Assembly: GCA_003024985.2 (NCBI GenBank)
Contig: PXIH01S0008165.1
Source of the DNA: Euperipatoides rowelli
Taxonomy: Eukaryota; Onychophora; Udeonychophora; Euonychophora; Peripatopsidae
Strand: one strand, 5' to 3'
Length of the DNA stretch: 33,958 nt
Below, piece after piece: positions 25,182-33,341 of the stretch. Position numbers and translations under genes: made by a program. Position 1 is the stretch's first letter; each line of letters starts with the position of its first letter. Below the pieces are notes generated by a model. It did no database searches, had not been told where the DNA came from, and saw nothing but the letters and a program-made list of their open reading frames with translations.

Positions 25182-25729
25182 TTATAGTTCTTAGTTAAAA
25201 CTTTATTTTCAACAAAAACAACAAAATCATTCACTTTACCAGGATAATTGAATTCAATAGTCCTAGCCAGTGAAGCTCTAAAATTTTGCACTTTTAATTT
25301 TAAATTTTCATAAGTAGTAGTACTACTACTAGAAGTAGTATAAAATTCTTTCGATAAGTTAATATAATAGATTTCATTATCCAAAAAAGAACATAAAAAC
25401 TTAGTTCTAACTGAAGGTTGATCTAGTAAAAACCCTTCTGTACTCCCCAATAAAAAATCTTTTACTAAACAATCCAACTTAGCTTTTAAAGTAGTTTGAT
25501 TTTTTAGATATCTAATATCAGTAAGTTTATAATTACTCCCATAAAAATAAAGAACTTGTCTACAATACATTTGCCTATAATTCAAAAAAATCAATAAAAA
25601 TGAAAACATTAATGTTAATAGTAAAATTCCATATAATACTTTTAAGACTACTATCTTATTTAATTTTCCATATCTTCTCAAATTAACCTCCTGCAGAAAA
25701 TTTACATCGCTTTTTTTATTATTTCTCAT
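25178..25729 (-). CDS. Membrane-anchored GerMN-like protein (BB0667-like)
   Basis: Encodes 183 residues: basic N-terminus, one membrane helix at about 27-50, then an outer domain. The outer part resembles a GerMN (spore germination/sporulation GerM) domain: LDCLVKDFLLGSTEGFLLDQP (85-105) followed by VRTKFLCSFLDNEIYYINLSKEF (107-129), the usual 'gp..g..t.lP... v.vdls..f' order. A Ser/Thr run (131-139) is encoded by a trinucleotide palindrome. It overlaps the amidase gene by 11 bases. GerMN domains often accompany cell-wall amidases, so a peptidoglycan role is likely. Domain call is by eye. Confidence 0.75.
   Translation of the reverse strand: MRNNKKSDVNFLQEVNLRRYGKLNKIVVLKVLYGILLLTLMFSFLLIFLNYRQMYCRQVLYFYGSNYKLTDIRYLKNQTTLKAKLDCLVKDFLLGSTEGFLLDQPSVRTKFLCSFLDNEIYYINLSKEFYTTSSSSTTTYENLKLKVQNFRASLARTIEFNYPGKVNDFVVFVENKVLTKNYN
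25313..25330. repeat. Trinucleotide palindrome (AGT)3(ACT)3
   Basis: A perfect 18-bp palindrome without a loop, followed by AGAAGTAGTA, within the GerMN-like gene. It encodes part of a Ser/Thr run and could be prone to slippage in steps of three bases. Confidence 0.7.
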
Positions 25730-26741
25730 AAAAACATATAAACTCTATTAAAGCCTTAAGTATTAATACATTAATCTTACACATATAAATATAGCTCAAA
25801 ACTAAGCTTACATCTTCTATGTTAGACAAAAAACCCAATTCAATTAAAATAGCAGGCATGCTACTATTTTTTATAACAAACCATTGACCTCTTTTTGAAT
25901 TTCTAACTTCTGTTTCATCTATTTCATCTCTAAAAAAATTAATTAAGATTTCAGCAAGCTTTTCTGACTCATGCTTGTATTTTTTATCTAAAATATCATT
26001 AATATCTTCTTTGTATTCACTATCATGAATATCATAACCTTTAAAGTCTTTAACTACTTCCCTTTTTACATCGTGTAATAAATGCCAGACTTCAATCCCT
26101 CTTGAACTAACCTTAGGAGAACTATTAGCATGAACTGACAAAAAAATTACATTATTTGGGAATTCAGGCTTAACTGTATTAGCCAACAAAGCTCGATCTT
26201 GCAAAGTCAAAAAAACGTCATCTACTCTTGTAATTAAAATATTCCTATCCACAAAATAACTACTAAGTATTTGGTAAAGCTGCCTAGCATACTCTAAGTT
26301 TACATCCTTCTCGTAAACTACTACCTTATTATCATTTATTTTATGAGTTGAAATAGTACCTTTATCATGTCCTCCATGTCCTGGATCTATTATTATTGAA
26401 GTTATCCTTGGTCTTGGATAATTTTTTAATGAATCAAAGTAATTATTAAGTTGTCTTATTGTCCTTTCTGTAAACAAAATCTCCCCTTTTTTCTCAACAA
26501 GTAGATCTGTGTACATATAATATCCACTAGAAAGAAAAGCATACTGAAGACCAATTTTAAACTTCACAAATCCTTTCTGATTTTTAATGGTTATAATATC
26601 GCTTAAAATATCAAAATCATAATCATACTTATATTCTTGTAAAATATCTAAAATATTTATATAGTTATTTTGTGAATATAAAGACAAAGGTGCAATAAGA
26701 AAACTAAAAAATAATATTATTCTCCCAAAGTTCCACGACAC
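25719..26741 (-). CDS. N-acetylmuramoyl-L-alanine amidase (Amidase_3)
   Basis: A 340-residue exported zinc amidase that cuts the bond between N-acetylmuramic acid and L-alanine in peptidoglycan. Signal peptide at 1-24 (ILFFSFLIAPLSLYS|QN). A small N-terminal domain (25-100) follows, then the catalytic domain with zinc ligands His122 (IDPGHGG), Glu144 (YEKDVNLE) and His204 (SVHANSS), and catalytic Glu301 (LIELGFLSN). It overlaps the glycosyltransferase gene by 38 bases, which places the start within that gene; the signal peptide supports it. Likely used in cell separation or wall turnover. Confidence 0.93.
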   Translation of the reverse strand: MSWNFGRIILFFSFLIAPLSLYSQNNYINILDILQEYKYDYDFDILSDIITIKNQKGFVKFKIGLQYAFLSSGYYMYTDLLVEKKGEILFTERTIRQLNNYFDSLKNYPRPRITSIIIDPGHGGHDKGTISTHKINDNKVVVYEKDVNLEYARQLYQILSSYFVDRNILITRVDDVFLTLQDRALLANTVKPEFPNNVIFLSVHANSSPKVSSRGIEVWHLLHDVKREVVKDFKGYDIHDSEYKEDINDILDKKYKHESEKLAEILINFFRDEIDETEVRNSKRGQWFVIKNSSMPAILIELGFLSNIEDVSLVLSYIYMCKINVLILKALIEFICFYEK

Positions 26742-27666
26742 TTTTTAAGTCCTCTCTAAACCTTAAGTTATTTTTCTTAATAAAGTTTCTTATCTCCTTA
26801 AACTCTCTATGAGAGTTTAGAATATTTATTCTATATTTCCTACAAAGTTGACAAAACCTTAAAAAAGAAAAAGAAACGCCATTTTTCTTTAAGGTTGGAA
26901 CATAGTTTTTGAGTAAAAAAATTAAGAAACTCTTATTAGTAGTCAAATCTTGTGGAATGTTTTCCATAGTATACTGAATTCTTAGTTTTTTATACACATA
27001 AATTTGTTCACCCCAATAAACTACCCTTAGACCAAAGTCTAACTTTTGCCAATATTCATTCTGAATTCTTCTATCAAAGCCTCCAAATTGTAAAAATCTT
27101 TCCTTATTATAAAGCCCACAATAATCAATAGTCAGCAAAGTTTTTTCATATTCTGCTTCTGAGTTAACATAAATTACTTTTAAATTATTCTCATTATCCA
27201 TTGCAGGCAAACTAACAGAAGGTATTACCTCTTCGTGTTTATCAAAAAATTCACCACTTATACAAAAAGCATTTTTATTTACTAGTTCACTAAAAACATT
27301 AAAAAGCCAAAAAGGATTTAAAAAATACATATCATTCCAAAGTATAAAAACAAATTCACCCCTAGCTTCATTCATTGCTAAGTTTATCTTCTCTCCAGTA
27401 GTCATCTCTTCTTGAAGTAAAATAAATTTCAACTTATAATAAGTTTCTAATAGTTCATGAACAGAATTTTTACTACCTTGTTTCTCTACAGAAATAATTT
27501 CACAAACAAAAGCAAAGTCTGATAAAAATTCAAATAAATCTTCTCTAAAAATCTTTGTTCCTCTGTTTAAAACAATAAATGAAAAACTACCCCTCACTCT
27601 CTTAAAATGATTATTATTCTTAGGTTGTACAATTGTATATGAATAATCAAGACTTTTTTCATTCAT
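26704..27666 (-). CDS. GT2-like glycosyltransferase (BB0665-like)
   Basis: A 320-residue soluble protein with a GT-A fold signature. An N-terminal beta-strand FSFIVLNRG (28-36) is followed by NLAMNEARGEFVFILWNDMYFLNP (95-118), matching the 'G.N.A...G.yi.fld.D' block, with W-N-D in place of DxD. GGFDRRI (195-201) and LDFGLR (209-214) match the acceptor-side 'GgFde ... ED.dl..R' block. The DxD is imperfect, so catalytic activity is uncertain. First gene of a cell-envelope operon with the amidase and GerMN-like protein; the sugar acceptor is unknown. Confidence 0.75.
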   Translation of the reverse strand: MNEKSLDYSYTIVQPKNNNHFKRVRGSFSFIVLNRGTKIFREDLFEFLSDFAFVCEIISVEKQGSKNSVHELLETYYKLKFILLQEEMTTGEKINLAMNEARGEFVFILWNDMYFLNPFWLFNVFSELVNKNAFCISGEFFDKHEEVIPSVSLPAMDNENNLKVIYVNSEAEYEKTLLTIDYCGLYNKERFLQFGGFDRRIQNEYWQKLDFGLRVVYWGEQIYVYKKLRIQYTMENIPQDLTTNKSFLIFLLKNYVPTLKKNGVSFSFLRFCQLCRKYRINILNSHREFKEIRNFIKKNNLRFREDLKSVVELWENNIIF

Positions 27667-27694
27667 GATGATTTTAAAATCCTTCTGTTTTAGT

Positions 27695-27700
27695 TATAAT
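27695..27700 (+). promoter_or_regulatory. -10 element touching a lipoprotein start
   Basis: TATAAT ends five bases before the ATG at 27706 and there is no SD between. The same spacing is seen at the CAP lipoprotein gene (2376-2387). Suggests leaderless transcription, or initiation at the second ATG (27712). Confidence 0.45.
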
Positions 27701-27705
27701 TACTT

Positions 27706-28266
27706 ATGCGCATGATATCTAACAAAACATCTATATATATCAATATTTTATACTATATCATATTTATGTACATTTTTATATTTATAAGCTGTTATGAAGG
27801 AAATATAAAATATGATAAAAAAATTAAAAAATTTCTTGAAAAAAATAATTATCTTTTTGAAATAGATAAAGAAGATGATTTTGTTGTAAAAATCAATTTA
27901 GATGATTCAATTGAAAAAATAATAATAAGATCAAAATTCAACACATACAAGACAACAAGTATAAGAGAAATTTTTGCTCTTATTGATGTGTTTCAAGCAG
28001 AACTAAGCAATGAAAATGCAGTTCCGCAATCTTTAATGATTGACAGTTATAATAATAGAATCATAGGATCTTGGGAGATTGTACACGACTTGGCTAAAGG
28101 AACTAATTCTTTAATCTATGTTGTTAAAGCTCAAAAAGATTCAAAAGATGAATTCTTAAAAGATGCAATTGATGAAATTGTTCATACAGTCTCCTTGTTC
28201 AGAAAAATAATAAACAATTCTTTAAATTTAAAAAATCAAGATTCAAATAAGTCAAAACTTCTTTAA
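27706..28266 (+). CDS. Putative lipoprotein of unknown function (BB0664-like)
   Basis: Encodes 186 residues. A long hydrophobic signal sequence ends in F-I-S-C with probable acylated Cys29. A second ATG (codon 3) is an equally possible start. The mature part has an alternating-strand region (FEIDKEDDFVVKINLDDSIEKIIIRSKFNTYKTTSIREIFALID), with SYNNRIIGSWEIVH and a helical C-terminus, and is likely a small alpha/beta fold. It is divergent from the glycosyltransferase and converges on the DUF192 gene. The N-terminal half is reminiscent of bacterial type III chaperone-like sensory folds, but I cannot assign a family. Confidence 0.8.
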   Translation: MRMISNKTSIYINILYYIIFMYIFIFISCYEGNIKYDKKIKKFLEKNNYLFEIDKEDDFVVKINLDDSIEKIIIRSKFNTYKTTSIREIFALIDVFQAELSNENAVPQSLMIDSYNNRIIGSWEIVHDLAKGTNSLIYVVKAQKDSKDEFLKDAIDEIVHTVSLFRKIINNSLNLKNQDSNKSKLL

Positions 28267-28305
28267 GTAAAGCCAAGGATGAGCTTGAAGAAAATATAAA
28301 ATAAA

Positions 28306-28743
28306 CTATTCTATTTCTAATAAATTAAAATCAAATATAAAATTAAGTTTATCTCCTACTTTAATATTAAATTTTTTAAAAGATCCTTCAGGTACTTCAA
28401 GTACGTATCTTACCATATACTTTGACGTAACAACAGTTTCTGAATAAGGTTGCATAACATAAATTTCTTTAATAAAACCTTCTTTATTTATATAAGCAAG
28501 TTCAAGTGGACAAGTAGTATTTTTCATCCAAAAAGAAAGATTTTCATCTTTGTTAAAGATAAACAATATTCCTTGATTTTCTTCAATAAACTTAACATGT
28601 TGAAACCCTTGAGCACGTTGAACATTAGTAGTAGCTAATTTTACAAAGAAAATATTGTTATTTATAGAAATTTTATGATCATAAATTCTGTTATAACAAG
28701 AAAATAATATAATAAAAAAACTTAAAATAATAGAAATTTTCAT
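28306..28743 (-). CDS. DUF192 family lipoprotein (BB0663-like)
   Basis: Encodes 145 residues with a lipobox L-F-S-C (Cys16). The mature part is a complete DUF192 domain: VKLATTNVQRAQGFQHV (34-50), GILFIFNKDENLSFWMKNTTCPLELAYI (58-85), IYVMQPYSET, and YVLEVPEGSFKKFNIKVGDKL at the end. DUF192 proteins are small beta-barrel proteins of unknown biochemical function, exported in many bacteria. It starts three bases after the stop of the upstream gene, so it is probably cotranscribed and coupled. Confidence 0.88.
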   Translation of the reverse strand: MKISIILSFFIILFSCYNRIYDHKISINNNIFFVKLATTNVQRAQGFQHVKFIEENQGILFIFNKDENLSFWMKNTTCPLELAYINKEGFIKEIYVMQPYSETVVTSKYMVRYVLEVPEGSFKKFNIKVGDKLNFIFDFNLLEIE

Positions 28744-28746
28744 GCT

Positions 28747-29172
28747 TTAACTTGGGATTTTTTTATCCTTAATATCTATATAGCTATTGTCTGACATTCT
28801 TAAAATGCTATCATTTAAAGTAATTCGTAATTTGTCTATATACCATATATAATTTAAAGGAGTAATAACTTGGGGCTCGCCGTAAATTTTTTTAACTTCA
28901 GCATAAATTGAATACTTATTAATTAATCTCTTATTAAATATAAAAGTATAAGAAAATAATTTATCTTCTTTGAAATTAAAATATGCATATTTAAGATGAG
29001 TCTTAGCTGTTACTTTTAGATTTTCTTTTTTAGTAAATGGAAAAAAAACCTCATCAATGTCATAATAAAATATACTATTATATGCTATATTGTCTTTAAC
29101 AGCATGTACATTCATTCCCATCTGAAAACTCATAGCAACAGAAAATATATATGCCGCTGTAATAATTACCAA
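28747..29172 (-). CDS. Unknown exported or membrane-anchored small protein, TTG start
   Basis: Encodes 141 residues. The start codon is TTG (29172-29170), supported by GAGG about eight bases upstream. The N-terminus ITAAYIFSVAMSFQMGMNVHA could be a signal peptide or anchor. The rest has a pattern of short strands: VKKIYGEPQVITPLNYIWYIDKLRITLNDSI resembles domains that compare an 'a.LG.P..v' segment and a predicted value in lipoproteins. No family assigned. It lies 10 bases after the zinc-ribbon gene and immediately before the DUF192 gene in a three-gene operon. Confidence 0.72.
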   Translation of the reverse strand: MVIITAAYIFSVAMSFQMGMNVHAVKDNIAYNSIFYYDIDEVFFPFTKKENLKVTAKTHLKYAYFNFKEDKLFSYTFIFNKRLINKYSIYAEVKKIYGEPQVITPLNYIWYIDKLRITLNDSILRMSDNSYIDIKDKKIPS

Positions 29173-29182
29173 AATACTATCC

Positions 29183-29551
29183 TCAATAAAAAATTATATA
29201 TATAACTAACAAAGCAATACAAAGACAAGTAAAAAATGTTAAAAATAGCTCAGTAAAATAAGAAAAATTAAAATGCTTGCTTTTATAAAAAAAAACAAAA
29301 TTGTTAAAAGTTTTGGGATTAGTTTTGTTCTTTTCTTTTTTAATATAATTAAAAGGGTCATATTTACATTTAGGACAACCCTTTGCAAAATCACCTACTT
29401 CCCCAAAATAATGACAATTTGGACATTCAATTCCACCCAGTTTAGCATGACAATTTGAACATATATCACTACTAAGACTCACTTTAGCTCCACATTTATC
29501 ACAAAAAATCTCAAAATCTCTCAAATCATCCTCTCTAACTAAAATAAACAT
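29183..29551 (-). CDS. Double zinc-ribbon membrane protein (BB0661-like)
   Basis: Encodes 122 residues. Four CxxC pairs: Cys17/20, Cys31/34, Cys43/46 and Cys59/62, making two zinc ribbons (FCDKCGAKV...ICSNCHAKL and ECPNCHYFGEV...GCPKCKYDP). A lysine-rich spacer and one C-terminal membrane helix follow (about 101-121). It is a tail-anchored protein with the ribbons probably in the cytoplasm. Double zinc ribbons of this kind are widespread and mostly of unknown function. First gene of a three-gene operon. Confidence 0.85.
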   Translation of the reverse strand: MFILVREDDLRDFEIFCDKCGAKVSLSSDICSNCHAKLGGIECPNCHYFGEVGDFAKGCPKCKYDPFNYIKKEKNKTNPKTFNNFVFFYKSKHFNFSYFTELFLTFFTCLCIALLVIYIIFY

Positions 29552-29653
29552 TATTTACATATTATTAAGTATATATTAACTAATAATAAATAAAAATTAA
29601 TATAACATCCTCATCATTTATAATATCTGTTTATTTAAAAAAATGTTTTCCTC

Positions 29654-29680
29654 TACTTTTCTAAATAAACTAGAAAAGTA
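29654..29680 (-). terminator. Hairpin downstream of gpmA
   Basis: A perfect 10-bp inverted repeat (TACTTTTCTA at 29654-29663, reverse complement at 29671-29680) with a seven-base loop, 57 bases past the gpmA stop. On the minus strand a run of seven T follows about 12 bases later. It lies in the 185-base gap before the zinc-ribbon gene, which shows no gene. Confidence 0.45.
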
Positions 29681-29736
29681 CCAATAATAAAAATAACTTC
29701 CCTAATAATATAATATTTCTTAGTTACTATAATAAT

Positions 29737-30483
29737 TCATTTTGATTTACCCTGACTTGCAACAGAAGCAATTGCTGCTTTTATTGTAGCTTCATCTCCT
29801 AAATAATAATGTTTACTTGGTTTTAAGTCACAATCGAGTTCATATACTAAAGGTATTCCAGTTGGAATGTTAAGCTTTAAAATCTCATCCTCACTCATAT
29901 TATCAAGATATTTAACCAAAGCCCTTAAAGAATTACCATGAGCAACAATAACAACTTTTTTATCATTCTTAATAGCAGGTGCAATCTTATCTGTCCAGAA
30001 TGGAATTACACGCTCTACAGTATCAAAAAGACATTCTGTTGAAGGAAGTTCTTTTTTAGGTATGTCTTTATACCTTAAATCATGAATTGGATGTCTATCA
30101 TCTAAGTCCTCAAGGGGTATTGGAGGTACATTGTAACTTCGCCTCCAAATCAATACTTGTTCTTCTCCAAACTTAGTCGCTGTTTCAGCTTTATTTAAAC
30201 CTTGTAAAGCACCATAATGCCTTTCATTTAAACGCCATGATTTCTCCACAGGTAACCACAATAGTCCCAATTCTGCAAGGACTAAATTCAAAGTATGATT
30301 TGCCCTTGTCAATAAAGAGCTAAAGGCCAAATCAAAAGTATATCCTTCTTGCTTTAAAACTTTACCACCACTTACAGCCTCTTTTATACCTTGATATGAT
30401 AAATCAATATCCGTCCATCCTGTAAAAAGATTAAGTCTATTCCACTCACTCTCCCCATGCCTCATTAAAACTAATTTATACAT
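29737..30483 (-). CDS. gpmA: 2,3-bisphosphoglycerate-dependent phosphoglycerate mutase
   Basis: A 248-residue enzyme of glycolysis interconverting 3- and 2-phosphoglycerate. The start is placed at ATG 30483, preceded by TAGGAG, because the mature fold begins [15 protein letters not shown]; an in-frame upstream start would add only ten odd residues. Catalytic His9 in [15 protein letters not shown], the [12 protein letters not shown] loop with its acid/base Glu, and [14 protein letters not shown] with the second His. Divergent from rpiA across an 86-base gap with a palindrome. Confidence 0.95.
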   Translation of the reverse strand: MYKLVLMRHGESEWNRLNLFTGWTDIDLSYQGIKEAVSGGKVLKQEGYTFDLAFSSLLTRANHTLNLVLAELGLLWLPVEKSWRLNERHYGALQGLNKAETATKFGEEQVLIWRRSYNVPPIPLEDLDDRHPIHDLRYKDIPKKELPSTECLFDTVERVIPFWTDKIAPAIKNDKKVVIVAHGNSLRALVKYLDNMSEDEILKLNIPTGIPLVYELDCDLKPSKHYYLGDEATIKAAIASVASQGKSK

Positions 30484-30522
30484 ATAAGCTCCTAATACTT
30501 TTAAGCTTATCAAAATTTCTAA

Positions 30523-30538
30523 TTTATGTTAACATAAA
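30523..30538. promoter_or_regulatory. 16-bp palindrome between gpmA and rpiA
   Basis: TTTATGTTAACATAAA, a perfect palindrome in the centre of the 86-base divergent gap. Good candidate operator for a dimeric regulator acting on both genes, or overlapping promoter elements. No regulator is identified. Confidence 0.5.
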
Positions 30539-30569
30539 GCTATTAAAAAAACTTCAGGATAAATATAAT

Positions 30570-31256
30570 ATGGAAGAACAAAAAAAATTAATTGCACAAT
30601 ATGCAGTTGCTAAATACATAAAAAATAACATGCACATAGGCATTGGAACAGGTTCAACTGTTTCTTATGCAATTCACCAAATAGCCAAAAAGATTAAAAA
30701 TAACGAAATATCAAATGTAAAGCTATATCCAACAAGTACAGATACAAAATTATTATTAACTAAAGAAGGAATTAATTATCAATCAAATTTTACAATACCT
30801 GAAGAATATTTAAATATTACCATTGATGGTGCTGATGAAGTTGTCTTAGAATCTAAAGCCCTAACTAAAGGCGGTGGTGGTGCGTTATTGCTTGAGAAAG
30901 TTATTGCATATAATTCCTTGAAACTAATAATAATTGCTGATGAAAGTAAAATAGTGCAAAAACTTGGAGAAAAATGTAGTATCTCTATTGAAATCATACC
31001 TTCTGCCATAGGTTTTATAATATCAAAACTTCAAGATATGGGCTTTGTACCCAAATTAAGAATTTGTGAGAAAAAAAGAGGCCCTGTAGTAACAGATAAT
31101 TACTCTTATATTTTAGACATAAAGATGAATGTTGAAAATCCATCAGGCACAGAAAAATACTTCAAACTAATACCAGGCATTATTGAAGTTGGTATTTTTA
31201 CTCATAAAAATACTAGCATTGTTTATGCCCAGAAAAATAAAATTAAAGAGGCTTGA
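30570..31256 (+). CDS. rpiA: Ribose-5-phosphate isomerase A
   Basis: A 228-residue enzyme of the pentose phosphate pathway interconverting ribose 5-phosphate and ribulose 5-phosphate. Motifs: GIGTGSTVSYA (24-34) for phosphate binding, DGADEV (86-91) with catalytic acid residues, and KGGGGALLLEK (100-110). The length is normal for RpiA. The SD CAGGAT precedes the ATG at 30570. Its 3' end overlaps the converging hemW gene by 14 bases. Confidence 0.95.
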   Translation: MEEQKKLIAQYAVAKYIKNNMHIGIGTGSTVSYAIHQIAKKIKNNEISNVKLYPTSTDTKLLLTKEGINYQSNFTIPEEYLNITIDGADEVVLESKALTKGGGGALLLEKVIAYNSLKLIIIADESKIVQKLGEKCSISIEIIPSAIGFIISKLQDMGFVPKLRICEKKRGPVVTDNYSYILDIKMNVENPSGTEKYFKLIPGIIEVGIFTHKNTSIVYAQKNKIKEA

Positions 31257-32442
31257 TTTTTATTGGAAAATAATTATTTTCCAAATAATCCAAAACATGA
31301 ATGAGATAAAAGTTAAGCATGAATCTTGTAGTCCCTTGTAAAAAAAAATGTTCATCTTCTAAGACAAAAGCAGAAAACCTGTTTAAACAGTAATTTATAA
31401 AGTTATCAAAGTATATTCTTTCAAAACAAAATCTAGCTTCCAAATTCTTAATACTAATACCTTGTCTAGTCCTAAGTCTCATCATAATATATTCTATAAA
31501 AAATTCACTTGGATTTAAAACCTTTAACTTAATAGGTAACCCATTATATTCCGTAGCCTTCATATTGTTTTTTATTAAAGCAACAAGTCCTTCATCTGTT
31601 TTTTTAAAAAATAGACTTACAGCACCAGGACCAAGTCCCAAATAAGGCAACAAATTAAAATAATTAAGATTCTGTTTGCTTGCATAATCCAATTTTGAAA
31701 AATTGGAAATTTCATAATTAATATAACCCTTATTTTCTAAGAACAACATTGCATAAAGCCATAACTTTTCTTTTTTAAGCTCACTTTCTTTACAGCTACA
31801 ATGTTCACTAAATAGCTCAGCAGAACTCACATCATCTTCAATCATAAATTCATAAAGAGAAATATGCTTAGGATTAAGCTTAATAACAGCTTTTAAATCA
31901 TTTAGAAGAGTTTTCTTATTTTGAAAAGGAATACCTGTTATTAAGTCAATGTTTAAATCAAAGTTAAATTTTCTTACTTGTTTAAGTAATTCACTTATAT
32001 TACAAACTCTAAAATTTTTCTTAAGTAACTTTAGAAAACCATCTTGAAAAGACTGTATGTTTAAACTCAATCTTGTTAACTTAAAATCATTTAATATCTT
32101 CAATTGTCCATATTGTATAGCACCAGGTTCAGTCTCGAAAGTAAACTCAGAAAGATTATTAAAATCAACATATGAACTTAAAGCTTCTAACAAAATTCTT
32201 AAGTTATATTCAGTTAAGACTTCAAAAGTACCACCTACAATATATAAAGTTTTTACACTAGGAAAATTTAATTTCTCAAAATAAAATTGTAATTCCTTTA
32301 TAAGAACTAACAACAAATTGCAAAAAATCCCAGAAACAGACTTTACCGAATAACAAAAATTGCAATAATTACACCTACCATAACAGAAAGGAATATGAAT
32401 ATAAACACTCATTTCTTTTAATGGAAATAGTTCAAAAGGCAC
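31243..32442 (-). CDS. hemW: HemW-like radical SAM protein (BB0656-like)
   Basis: A 399-residue radical SAM protein. Cluster motif CxxxCxxC at Cys20, Cys24 and Cys27 (HIPFCYGRCNYCNFC), then YIVGGTFEVL (the GGG/GGT SAM-binding segment), the ETEPG strand, and a C-terminal HemN_C domain. Often annotated as oxygen-independent coproporphyrinogen oxidase, but the short N-terminus and YxHIPFC context fit HemW, the heme-chaperone branch. Borrelia is not known to make heme, so the role is unclear. The start shown is GTG (32442); ATG at codon 11 (32412) is an alternative. Confidence 0.88.
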   Translation of the reverse strand: MPFELFPLKEMSVYIHIPFCYGRCNYCNFCYSVKSVSGIFCNLLLVLIKELQFYFEKLNFPSVKTLYIVGGTFEVLTEYNLRILLEALSSYVDFNNLSEFTFETEPGAIQYGQLKILNDFKLTRLSLNIQSFQDGFLKLLKKNFRVCNISELLKQVRKFNFDLNIDLITGIPFQNKKTLLNDLKAVIKLNPKHISLYEFMIEDDVSSAELFSEHCSCKESELKKEKLWLYAMLFLENKGYINYEISNFSKLDYASKQNLNYFNLLPYLGLGPGAVSLFFKKTDEGLVALIKNNMKATEYNGLPIKLKVLNPSEFFIEYIMMRLRTRQGISIKNLEARFCFERIYFDNFINYCLNRFSAFVLEDEHFFLQGTTRFMLNFYLIHVLDYLENNYFPIKIKPL

Positions 32443-32495
32443 TTATTAACCTACTTTATATAATTTAATATTTATTGTATTATAAAATAAGAATT

Positions 32496-33341
32496 ATGGT
32501 TAAAGACTATTATAGCATATTAGGTATTTCAAAAAATGCAAATATTGATGAAATAAGAAAAACATACAAAAAACTTGCAATAAAATATCACCCAGACAAA
32601 AATAAGGGAGATAGAGCTGTAGAAGAAAAATTTAAAGAAATAAATGAAGCTTATGAAATTCTTTCAAATCCAGAAAAAAGAAAAAACTATGATCAAACGG
32701 GGAATACGAATTTTAATTTTAATAATCAAACAAACAATAAGGAACAAAATAAAGGCTTTACTATAAATTTTAATGATTTTTCTAATTTCGATTTTTTAAA
32801 CGACATTTTTGAAGTCAACAGAACAAAAAATTCAAGAAATACAGAAACTATAGTTGAAATATCCCTTTATGATGCATATTGTGGCGTTAAAAAAATTATG
32901 TTGCTTAATAATGAAAAAATAGAAATTAATATACCAAAAGGAACTACCGAAACCACAAAAATAAGATTGAAAATCAAAGACAGACTGTCTCCTTTTTCAA
33001 ATTCAAAAGAAGATATTTTTATAAAGTTTAAAATTATTCCTTATAAAAATTTCACACTCAAAGGCAGAGATTTAGAAACTAATATTAAAGTCTACCCATG
33101 GCAAGTAGCCTTAGGAGATGAAATACTAATTGAAACAATTGATAATAAAAAAATAAAAATAAAAATTCCACAAGGAATAAAAAATAATGAAATTCTAAGT
33201 TTAAAAGGGCTTGGTATGCCTGAGCTGGGTAATAAACTTAGTGGTATTCTTAAAATACGAATTAACATAGATGTTCCTAAAGTAATTAATGAAGAAGTAA
33301 AAAGACTTTACGAAAGACTTAGACAAGTATACAAAAATTAG
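32496..33341 (+). CDS. DnaJ-family co-chaperone without zinc finger (BB0655-like)
   Basis: Encodes 281 residues from ATG 32496, chosen because J domains begin [10 protein letters not shown]; an upstream in-frame TTG at 32475 would add seven residues. J domain at 1-65 with HPD at 32-34, which stimulates DnaK. A Gly/Phe-poor but Asn/Phe-rich linker follows ([10 protein letters not shown]...[14 protein letters not shown]), then a DnaJ C-terminal substrate-binding region ([14 protein letters not shown] ... [21 protein letters not shown] ... [16 protein letters not shown]-like end). The cysteine-rich zinc domain is missing, as in class II/CbpA-type J proteins. The SD is weak. Confidence 0.9.
   Translation: MVKDYYSILGISKNANIDEIRKTYKKLAIKYHPDKNKGDRAVEEKFKEINEAYEILSNPEKRKNYDQTGNTNFNFNNQTNNKEQNKGFTINFNDFSNFDFLNDIFEVNRTKNSRNTETIVEISLYDAYCGVKKIMLLNNEKIEINIPKGTTETTKIRLKIKDRLSPFSNSKEDIFIKFKIIPYKNFTLKGRDLETNIKVYPWQVALGDEILIETIDNKKIKIKIPQGIKNNEILSLKGLGMPELGNKLSGILKIRINIDVPKVINEEVKRLYERLRQVYKN

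Noticed and set aside
30564-30569. TATAAT directly before the rpiA ATG as a leaderless promoter
   Set aside because: An SD (AGGAT) lies upstream of it, so the mRNA must start earlier; the hexamer is likely chance.
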